Shown here: one piece after another, positions 1 to 4,956 of the stretch
Position numbering within the stretch: the first letter of the stretch is position 1
Layout of the letters: each line of letters starts with the position of its first letter
DNA from: SpSt-28 sp036824555
Lineage (GTDB): Archaea; Aenigmatarchaeota; Aenigmatarchaeia; CG10238-14; SpSt-28
Direction: 5' to 3'
Length of the DNA: 5,510 nucleotides
Assembly (NCBI GenBank): GCA_036824555.1
Contig: DAISZX010000018.1
Span: forward strand, 1 to 5,510
Position numbers and translations under genes: made by a program
Notes under the pieces: model-generated
Told to the model about the DNA's origin: nothing
What the model saw: the letters and a program-made list of their open reading frames with translations, nothing else
The model's database searches: none

Positions 1-737
1 TCAGCAACTGAACTTTTAATCAATCCAAACTTTATTATACCAGAAGTATCTGGTTGCACAAATTTTCTAACTCTCTTTCTCAAAAACTTCCTAAAATTGT
101 TATAAACATCTTGTTTTGCAGCCAAACCAATTTTTGCATACTTTTCGCTAATTGGAACAACCCAACCAAAAAAATCTTTAGCAAAATCTCCAAACCAAAG
201 CTCAACTTTATCTCTTTCAAATTTTCCATCGACAGTCGCTTGTACACCAACAAAAAACTCTTTCTCTTCAAACAAACCAAAGGTCTTAGCTACTGGAGAA
301 AAAGCTCCGTCAGCTCCAACCAAAATTTTCGCATCATATTCCCCACTATTCGTAAAAATCTTGTAGCTACTTGTGAATTTTTCCACTCTAATAAATCTTT
401 CTCCAAGTCTCGCTTCAGCTCCAAAAGCTATTGCCCTCTCAAATAAAAATCTATCTAATTTAGGCCTGTCTAAAACATACATTGGGCTTTTAGATCTTAT
501 CTCAAACCTCTTATCCTTAAAAATGAATTCCGCTCTGTTTACTTCGTTTTGAATAATTCTTTCATCTAATTCTGGCAAAAGCTCCTTTATTCTATAACTC
601 ACTAAACCTGTGCATTTAGATGGAAAACCAACCTTCTTATGCTCTTCTATTACTAAAACTTTATACCCTCTTTTAGCAACGATTTCAGCAACTCTATTGC
701 CAGCAACGCTAGCTCCTATTATTACAACATCATACAT
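1..737 (-). CDS. Geranylgeranyl reductase family FAD-dependent oxidoreductase, 5' part only
   Basis: The first 245 codons are visible, and the gene continues past the left edge; relatives are usually about 380-400 residues. Seen: an N-terminal Rossmann dinucleotide fold (MYDVVIIGASVAGNR, with acidic E31 ending the second strand), a CTG motif at residues 42-44, DRPKLD at 90-95, the second FAD motif GADGAFS at 141-147, and FFGWVVP at 189-195, which resembles the YxWxFP substrate motif of this family. Known: such enzymes use FAD to hydrogenate isoprenoid double bonds in archaeal ether lipids or polyprenols. They act at the membrane face. The ATG at 737 fits the family start and lies one base after the uppS stop, with a weak AGGT ribosome-binding site overlapping that stop, so the two are probably co-transcribed and translationally coupled. 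Oddity: the middle glycine of GxGxxG is Ser10. Whether the substrate is membrane lipid or polyprenol carrier is undecided. Family call is firm; substrate is inference. Confidence 0.88.
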   Translation of the reverse strand, partial: MYDVVIIGASVAGNRVAEIVAKRGYKVLVIEEHKKVGFPSKCTGLVSYRIKELLPELDERIIQNEVNRAEFIFKDKRFEIRSKSPMYVLDRPKLDRFLFERAIAFGAEARLGERFIRVEKFTSSYKIFTNSGEYDAKILVGADGAFSPVAKTFGLFEEKEFFVGVQATVDGKFERDKVELWFGDFAKDFFGWVVPISEKYAKIGLAAKQDVYNNFRKFLRKRVRKFVQPDTSGIIKFGLIKSSVA

Positions 738-738
738 T

Positions 739-1446
739 CTACCTACCGAATTTTCTTTCCTGTTGTGAAAACCATTTCAAAGCTTTCATAAATTCTTTTT
801 TAGAAAAGTCCGGCCAAAGAGTTTTTGTGACGTAAATTTCAGCGTAGCTTGCTTGCCATAGCAAAAAGTTTGAAAGTCTTTGGTGACCACCAGTTCTGAT
901 AATTAAATCCAAAGGCTGAGAAACATATAAATGCTTTTCAATATCTTTCTCGGTAATCTCAACTTTTCCATATTTTATTAACTCCTCAGCAAGCTTCTTA
1001 ACAGCATTAACTATTTCTGATTTGCTGCCATAGGCAACCAAAAAATTGAGAACCCTTTTCTGATACTTTGCTGTTTTTTTCATTAACTTTCCCATGACTT
1101 TTATCAGCTTTTTTGGCAATCTGTTCAATTCTCCAACAAACCTTACTCTAACCTCATATTTTTCTAGAAGAGAAAATTTTTTCTCATCATTGAGCAACCC
1201 ATCAACATACTCTTCCAAAATTTTAAAAATATGTTTTAACTCTTCTTTTGGTCTATTCAAATTTTCTGTTGACAAAGTATAAATGGAGACTTGTGGTATT
1301 CCTGCTTCTAAGCACCAATTCAGAAATTCTTCCAATTTTTTGGCTCCAGCTCTATGACCTTCCCAGGGCGGAAGACCTCTTGCTCTAGCCCATCTTCTGT
1401 TACCATCAATAATTACTCCAAGATGGTTTGGCACCGTAAAGTTCAT
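739..1446 (-). CDS. uppS: cis-polyprenyl (undecaprenyl-type) diphosphate synthase
   Basis: This 235-residue cis-prenyltransferase condenses isopentenyl diphosphate onto an allylic primer, in archaea typically geranylgeranyl diphosphate, to give the long polyprenyl diphosphate used as glycan lipid carrier. Seen: catalytic D14 in DGNRRWA (14-20), H31 in the GHR motif, STEN plus RP at 59-66, and RTGG-x-x-R-x-S with R184, R190 and S192. YAEIY (201-205) supplies E203, the Mg-binding position. These match E. coli UppS (D26, H43, R194, R200, S202, E213), so all key residues are present. The N terminus is short, starting only seven residues before the first motif, whereas many archaeal homologues carry a longer leader. 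The start is fixed by an in-frame stop two codons upstream. A TATA element centred about 26 bases upstream suggests a leaderless mRNA. The reductase gene follows after one base. Chain length and primer cannot be read from the sequence. Confidence 0.95.
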   Translation of the reverse strand: MNFTVPNHLGVIIDGNRRWARARGLPPWEGHRAGAKKLEEFLNWCLEAGIPQVSIYTLSTENLNRPKEELKHIFKILEEYVDGLLNDEKKFSLLEKYEVRVRFVGELNRLPKKLIKVMGKLMKKTAKYQKRVLNFLVAYGSKSEIVNAVKKLAEELIKYGKVEITEKDIEKHLYVSQPLDLIIRTGGHQRLSNFLLWQASYAEIYVTKTLWPDFSKKEFMKALKWFSQQERKFGR

Positions 1447-1452
1447 TAATTA

Positions 1453-1462
1453 TTTAATTATA
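1453..1462 (+). promoter_or_regulatory. Candidate TATA box for tldD-tldE
   Basis: TTTAATTATA is centred about 24 bases before the tldD ATG at 1482. At that distance an archaeal transcript would start at or within a few bases of the ATG, so tldD would be leaderless. No Shine-Dalgarno motif precedes the ATG, which agrees. The whole 35-bp spacer is AT-rich, so the exact element is uncertain. Confidence 0.45.
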
Positions 1463-1467
1463 GCACG

Positions 1468-1477
1468 ATATAAAAAT
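1468..1477 (-). promoter_or_regulatory. Candidate TATA box for uppS and the reductase gene
   Basis: Read on the minus strand, ATTTTTATAT is centred about 26 bases upstream of the uppS ATG at 1446. This is the standard archaeal TATA-to-start distance and again implies a leaderless mRNA. The element lies between the tldD TATA candidate and the tldD start codon, so the two divergent promoters would be interleaved. Confidence 0.5.
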
Positions 1478-1481
1478 CTAA

Positions 1482-2855
1482 ATGGAGTTTGAAAAGGATT
1501 TAGCTGATTATGCGGTAAAAATTAGCAGGACAGAATATTCTGAGGCTAGAATCGAAGAAATTGTAAAAAAGGCTTTTATTCTTAAGAATGGTAAGTTCGA
1601 ATCTTTGATAGAAGAAAGAGAAAAGGGTATGGGAGTTAGAGTTATTGATAATGGAGCTTCTTTTATTTCTTTAACTGAGCTTTCGAAGAGAAATATAAGA
1701 GAAAGTCTAAAATACGCAATAGAAGAGGCTAGAAGATCTTCATCTATTTCTATTTCTGAAGAAAAAGCTAATAGAGCAAGCTATAAGGTTTTTGGAGATA
1801 TACCAAATGAGAAAGAAGTAAAAGAGTTTTTAGTTGATTTGGATAAGAGAACCAATTTGCCTTGGATAAAATCTAAGCTTTTTTGGTTAACTTTAACTAT
1901 TACGAAAAAGTACTTTGTAAATAGTGATGGTAGTAAAATTTATTCTGAGATTCAAAGGTTTCACTTAGAATACAACCTAGTAGCTAAAGATGGCAGCAAG
2001 ATAGAGCAAAGAAATTTTTTCTTTGGTAATTCTGGGGGCTGGAAGGATTTCTTAAAGCTAAATCCTGAAGATAGTATTGAAGCGGAAGCGAAGAAAATCA
2101 TTAAGATACTAAATGGGAAGAAAAGTAAGAGAGGAAAGTATGATGTCATTTTTGCACCAGAGCTCGTTGGTATAATTGTTCATGAGTCTTGCGGCCATCC
2201 TTTAGAAGCCGATAGGATTTTAGGAAGAGAAGCGGCGCAAGCTGGAGAATCTTATGCAAAAATCGATTCAATCGGAAAAAAGATTGGAAGTGATAAAGTG
2301 ACGATTGTTGACGATCCCACAGTTAAAAAAAGCTACGGATTTTATCTTTTCGATGATGAGGGGGTAAAGGCAAGAAGAAAGTTCTTAATTAAAAATGGTG
2401 TAATAAACGAGTTTTTGCTGAATAGAGAAACTGCTTTGCTGCTAAACACTAAAAGCAATGGTTCTGCTAGGGCTATGAATTTTGCAAGAGAACCTATAAT
2501 AAGAATGTCAAATACTTTTATGTTGCCAGGAGATTACAATTTAGATGAAATTTTTGAAGATGTGAAAAAAGGAATTTTTATTAAATCTTTCACCGAGTGG
2601 AATATAGATGATGTTAGATGGAATGAAAAATACGTCGGCTTTGAGGCTTATGAGGTTATTAATGGTGAAATAGGAGATTTTGTAAGAAGACCTATAATTG
2701 AAACCACAACAGAAGAACTTTACTCCAAGGTCGACGCTTGCTCTAAAGATTTGGGATTCGTCGCCGGAACATGTGGTAAAGGAGAGCCTATGCAAGGAGT
2801 TCCCGTCTGGATGGGAGGTCCACACATTAGAGTTAGAGACTTGAGGGTGAAGTAG
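1482..2855 (+). CDS. tldD: TldD, catalytic subunit of TldD/TldE metalloprotease
   Basis: This 457-residue protein is full length for peptidase family U62 (PmbA/TldD). Seen: an N-terminal PmbA/TldD domain including GMGVRVIDNG (about 49-58), a central domain, and the C-terminal catalytic domain with HESCGH at 234-239, the HExxxH metal motif, followed by PLEAD. The C-terminal CGKGEPMQGVPV carries C431, which corresponds to the late Cys metal ligand (CGKxGQxVPV in E. coli TldD). Known: TldD and TldE form a heterodimer that admits unfolded or extended peptides to a buried zinc site; in E. coli it matures microcin B17 and degrades the CcdA antitoxin. Expected location is the cytoplasm, as no signal peptide is present. 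The start is set by an in-frame TAA directly before the ATG. Its stop abuts the tldE ATG, so equimolar production is likely. The physiological substrate in this organism is unknown. Confidence 0.96.
   Translation: MEFEKDLADYAVKISRTEYSEARIEEIVKKAFILKNGKFESLIEEREKGMGVRVIDNGASFISLTELSKRNIRESLKYAIEEARRSSSISISEEKANRASYKVFGDIPNEKEVKEFLVDLDKRTNLPWIKSKLFWLTLTITKKYFVNSDGSKIYSEIQRFHLEYNLVAKDGSKIEQRNFFFGNSGGWKDFLKLNPEDSIEAEAKKIIKILNGKKSKRGKYDVIFAPELVGIIVHESCGHPLEADRILGREAAQAGESYAKIDSIGKKIGSDKVTIVDDPTVKKSYGFYLFDDEGVKARRKFLIKNGVINEFLLNRETALLLNTKSNGSARAMNFAREPIIRMSNTFMLPGDYNLDEIFEDVKKGIFIKSFTEWNIDDVRWNEKYVGFEAYEVINGEIGDFVRRPIIETTTEELYSKVDACSKDLGFVAGTCGKGEPMQGVPVWMGGPHIRVRDLRVK
2846..2850 (+). promoter_or_regulatory. 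Shine-Dalgarno site for tldE inside the tldD 3' end
   Basis: GGTGA, complementary to the archaeal 16S rRNA 3' end, lies five bases before the tldE ATG and within the last codons of tldD. It is the clearest ribosome-binding site in the window. It fits internal operon initiation, in contrast to the first genes of units, which lack such a motif and appear leaderless. Confidence 0.75.
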
Positions 2856-4121
2856 ATGATTGATGAAGCTGAGAAGATTGTTAAGAATAGGGTTGATGAT
2901 TGGATAATTAAAGTTGAGAAGGAAAGAGTAAAGCAGATAAAGATCGCTAATAGCAAAATAGTTATAACACAGATTTGGAATTATAACACTTTGAGTATAT
3001 TTTTGGCTAAAGGCAAAAAAACTTTACTATCTTCAATGGCAATTTCTTCCAGCAGAGAAATCAAGAGGTTTGTTAGCGAATGTTTAAAGAAAGTAGACAG
3101 CGCTGAGGAAAACGCGAATTATGAAGGGATAGCTGAAGGTAAATTTAAGTACAGGAGTGAAAGTTATGACAAAAATGTTTTTCTTTATGACTGGAGCGAA
3201 AGAATAATAAAAACTTTGGATGATTTAAAGCAGAAGAGCGCAGGAGTTTTTTGGGAGGGTAAAGTTGAAAGGGAGATTATAACTTCGAAAGGGGTGAGGC
3301 AAAAAGATACTAATACTTATTTTAATTTTTCACTTAGAACCTTTGGAAAAACAAGTTTTCATCTAGCACAATACTCTTCCTTTGGAAAAGATATTGAAAT
3401 AGAAAATATGGCTGAAAAAGCGAAGGAATACTCAAATTTAACTGAAAATCAAACTAAGATAAGAGAAGGAAGATATCCTGTAATCTTTATGCCTCTAGCA
3501 CTTTCTGGAATTTTGTCTTATGCCAGCGTTGGTTTTTCTGCTTTTGAGGTTCTAGCCGGAAATTCTTACTTGGTTGACAAGGTTGAAAAAGTCGTTGGAA
3601 GCAAAATTCTTACTATAATGGATGACGGAACATTTAGAAAGTTCGATGAAGAGGGAAGACCAACACAAAAGAATGTTCTTATAGAAAGAGGTATTCTAAA
3701 ATCTTACTTGCATAATACATCTACGAGTAAAAAACTAAATCAAAAGCCAACCGGAAATGCGGGAATTGTTTATCCACATCCTTGGAAAATAGAGGTTAAA
3801 AAAGGCGATTATAGCTTTGAGGAAATGGTTAGGGAAATGAAAGAGGGATTAATAATTACAAATAGTTGGTACACGAGATACACAAGCTTTGTCGAAGGAA
3901 CTTTTTCCTCATTGCCAAGGGATGCAACTTTTTATGTCAAGAATGGAAAGATTGAGGGTTTTGTTAAGAATTTGAGGATAAACTCAAATTTTCTCGATTT
4001 CTTCAGAAAAGTTAAAGCGATAGAGAAAAAGCAATATGAAGTTAAATGGTGGGAGAGTTTTATACCGCTAAAATCTCCATCTATGCTTGTTGATGATGTA
4101 CTCGTTACTAAACCTTTCTAA
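2856..4121 (+). CDS. tldE: TldE (PmbA-type), non-catalytic partner of TldD
   Basis: This 421-residue U62-family protein starts at the base after the tldD stop codon. Seen: the same overall plan as its neighbour, with an FMPLALSGIL segment (about 211-220) aligning with FAPELVGIIV of TldD. Where TldD has HESCGH, this protein has YASVGF (222-227), and no late metal-binding Cys is present, so the metal site is gone. The C-terminal part (GTFSSLPRDATFYVKNGKI, then a NLRINSNFLDFFRKV stretch) matches the usual TldE ending. Known: TldE is the inactive or structural subunit needed for TldD function, helping to shape the peptide channel. The degenerate site is therefore expected and does not indicate a pseudogene. 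A GGTGA ribosome-binding site sits five bases upstream. After the stop at 4121 comes a 211-bp gap, so the operon probably ends here. Confidence 0.94.
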   Translation: MIDEAEKIVKNRVDDWIIKVEKERVKQIKIANSKIVITQIWNYNTLSIFLAKGKKTLLSSMAISSSREIKRFVSECLKKVDSAEENANYEGIAEGKFKYRSESYDKNVFLYDWSERIIKTLDDLKQKSAGVFWEGKVEREIITSKGVRQKDTNTYFNFSLRTFGKTSFHLAQYSSFGKDIEIENMAEKAKEYSNLTENQTKIREGRYPVIFMPLALSGILSYASVGFSAFEVLAGNSYLVDKVEKVVGSKILTIMDDGTFRKFDEEGRPTQKNVLIERGILKSYLHNTSTSKKLNQKPTGNAGIVYPHPWKIEVKKGDYSFEEMVREMKEGLIITNSWYTRYTSFVEGTFSSLPRDATFYVKNGKIEGFVKNLRINSNFLDFFRKVKAIEKKQYEVKWWESFIPLKSPSMLVDDVLVTKPF

Positions 4122-4164
4122 ATTATATTTCTCTTTGCTGTTAGTGCGTTAAATTGAAAAATTA

Positions 4165-4196
4165 TCTGCAATGGTTAGCAGAAGACGCGCTAGTCT
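4165..4196. other. Two abutting short hairpins in the tldE downstream gap
   Basis: TCTGC (4165-4169) pairs perfectly with GCAGA (4178-4182) around the loop AATGGTTA. The next base begins AGAC (4183-4186), which pairs with GTCT (4193-4196) around GCGCTA. The stretch is more GC-rich than its surroundings. The first hairpin resembles a tRNA D-arm, with A at each loop end and a central GG, but no acceptor stem or canonical T-arm is present. It could be part of a small RNA, a 3'-UTR structure of the tldE mRNA, or chance. Confidence 0.35.
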
Positions 4197-4200
4197 GAAG

Positions 4201-4249
4201 TTCTAATTTTGTTATATTTTAATTATAACTTTGTTATAACTTTGTTTTT
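4201..4249 (+). terminator. Possible T-rich termination region after tldE
   Basis: The plus strand here is rich in T runs, including TTTT at 4207-4210 and 4217-4220 and TTTTT at 4245-4249. Archaeal intrinsic termination depends mainly on such U-rich tracts in the transcript. It lies about 80-130 bases after the tldE stop and upstream of the next promoter region. A pyrimidine-rich stretch directly after the stop (about 4126-4136) is an alternative site. Confidence 0.3.
4212..4244. repeat. 11-bp tandem direct repeat
   Basis: TTATAACTTTG occurs twice back to back without mismatch (4223-4233 and 4234-4244). A degenerate copy, TTATATTTTAA (7 of 11 matching), precedes it at 4212-4222. The junction contains the palindrome GTTATAAC (4233-4240), and GTTATA at 4211-4216 can also pair with TATAAC at 4224-4229. 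The period is close to one turn of DNA, so a protein bound to each unit would lie on the same helix face. It may be a regulator-binding array or simple AT-rich slippage. Confidence 0.55.
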
Positions 4250-4261
4250 AGGGTTTGGGGA

Positions 4262-4281
4262 CTCAAAAATCGATTTTTGAG
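4262..4281. repeat. Perfect 20-bp palindrome upstream of the Cys-rich protein gene
   Basis: CTCAAAAATC is followed immediately by its exact reverse complement GATTTTTGAG, with no spacer. With no loop it is better suited as a binding site for a dimeric DNA-binding protein than as an RNA hairpin. It ends next to the purine-rich start of the candidate promoter for the gene at 4333, where a bound protein could block or aid TBP/TFB. No regulator gene is visible in the window. Confidence 0.6.
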
Positions 4282-4315
4282 AAAGGAAATTTAATAGCTA
4301 AGCTTATTTTAATTG
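4281..4315 (+). promoter_or_regulatory. Promoter region of the Cys-rich protein gene
   Basis: Two TATA candidates fit. TTTAATAG at 4290-4297 follows a BRE-like purine stretch (GAAAGGAAA, 4281-4289) and would give a leader of about 15 bases. The A/T stretch TTATTTTAATT (4304-4314) is centred about 24 bases before the ATG and would give a leaderless mRNA. No Shine-Dalgarno motif precedes 4333, which slightly favours the second. Confidence 0.4.
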
Positions 4316-4332
4316 AAAAACAATAGTTAAAG

Positions 4333-4920
4333 ATGGTAAACTCTCAAAAAATCTTGATAATGATTGTTTTAGTAGTGTCTGTAGCTATAGTCTTAGGCAA
4401 TCTTTTAAAGAATGAAAATTTGAAAGGAATGGATAGAGTTCAATATTCTGTACTAGAGTGTAGTATTGAAGGAGAAATTTACGAAACTTACTTTCATTAT
4501 TTCGAAGAAAATAAAACTCTTTTAGTAAATAACGTGGTAAATTGCTGTGGTATTAATTTGTCTGTAAAAAAAGTTGGAAACACTTATTACATTTATGAAA
4601 CTCAATATGGAGACCTTTGTAAATGTGTGTGCAATAGAAAAATTCTAATATATAATGTTGAAAGAGACTCGAGAGTAATTTTTATTTCTTTGGACAGCAA
4701 AGAAAAAATAATTTCTCCCAACTTAGAATTTTGTGGAAAATCCACTTATTCTGAATGCTCTAGCGATGAAGATTGTATAGTTACTGGCTGTTCATCTCAG
4801 ATATGCCAGTCAAAACATGAAGAACTAGCAATAACAACTTGCGAATTTAAAGATTGCTATGATGCCAACAAATTTAAATTAATTTGTAAATGTTTTAATA
4901 ACAGATGTCAATGGAAATAA
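4333..4920 (+). CDS. Membrane-anchored 16-Cys protein with C-terminal eight-cysteine-cluster-type domain
   Basis: This 195-residue protein has one N-terminal hydrophobic helix (about 7-22) after a short positively charged start, so it is probably a signal anchor or signal peptide that places the rest outside the cell. It has no obvious lipobox Cys. Two Cys modules follow. Module one (about 40-120) looks like a beta-rich domain with C43, the pair C71-C72 and CKCVC at 96-100. Module two (about 134-192) has the spacing C-x5-C-x4-C-x4-C, then TTC, C, CKC and a terminal CQW; this resembles what I recall as the eight-cysteine-cluster domain of archaeal secreted proteins. The total of 16 Cys suggests disulfides or metal binding. 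The ATG is the first possible start, with an in-frame TAG three codons upstream. It appears to be a single-gene unit. Function is unknown to me, and the family resemblance is from memory of the pattern. Confidence 0.85.
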   Translation: MVNSQKILIMIVLVVSVAIVLGNLLKNENLKGMDRVQYSVLECSIEGEIYETYFHYFEENKTLLVNNVVNCCGINLSVKKVGNTYYIYETQYGDLCKCVCNRKILIYNVERDSRVIFISLDSKEKIISPNLEFCGKSTYSECSSDEDCIVTGCSSQICQSKHEELAITTCEFKDCYDANKFKLICKCFNNRCQWK

Positions 4921-4938
4921 AAAGAAGCTTTTATATAA
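4921..4938 (+). promoter_or_regulatory. Strong archaeal BRE/TATA promoter for the beta-CASP RNase gene
   Basis: AAAGAAGC followed by TTTATATAA (4930-4938) is close to the archaeal BRE plus TATA consensus. It starts at the base after the Cys-rich gene's stop codon. The TATA 3' end is about 19-20 bases before the ATG at 4957, which predicts transcription starting at or beside the start codon, giving a leaderless mRNA. It is the best-formed promoter in the window. Confidence 0.75.
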
Positions 4939-4956
4939 GATTTCCCATTTTTTCTA

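Noticed and set aside
54..446. Plus-strand open frame of 130 codons opposite the reductase
   Set aside because: It lies wholly antisense to a clearly conserved flavoprotein, is Ser/Lys/Phe-rich with no recognisable domain, and has no promoter or ribosome-binding site.
2541..2956. Minus-strand open frames opposite the tldD 3' end and tldE start
   Set aside because: They are antisense shadows of two well-supported genes, without motifs or initiation signals.
2856..4121. tldE as a decayed tldD duplicate
   Set aside because: The loss of HExxxH and of the late Cys is the normal state of TldE. The frame is intact over 421 codons, and the tight junction with tldD argues for function.
4157..4215. 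A tRNA gene (tRNA-Phe-like, anticodon GAA) around the D-arm-like hairpin
   Set aside because: The bases flanking CTGAAGT give only three of five anticodon pairs, the segment after the D-arm is too long, there is no GTTCRAxYC T-loop and no 7-bp acceptor pairing. It is kept only as a possible structured RNA.
4141..4260. Box C/D or H/ACA guide RNA in the gap
   Set aside because: A CTGA box D-like tetramer occurs at 4195-4198, but no RTGATGA box C lies at a suitable distance, and no ACA-tailed hairpin is evident.
4211..4281. CRISPR array or insertion-sequence ends
   Set aside because: The direct repeat has no spacers and is only 11 bp. The palindrome is a single site, and no transposase or target duplication is present.
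1482..4920. A peptide-modification (RiPP) cluster in which TldD/E matures the Cys-rich protein
   Set aside because: TldD/E acts in the cytoplasm on unfolded peptides, whereas the Cys protein has an N-terminal export or anchor helix and its own promoter. No modifying enzyme, short precursor gene or exporter is visible.
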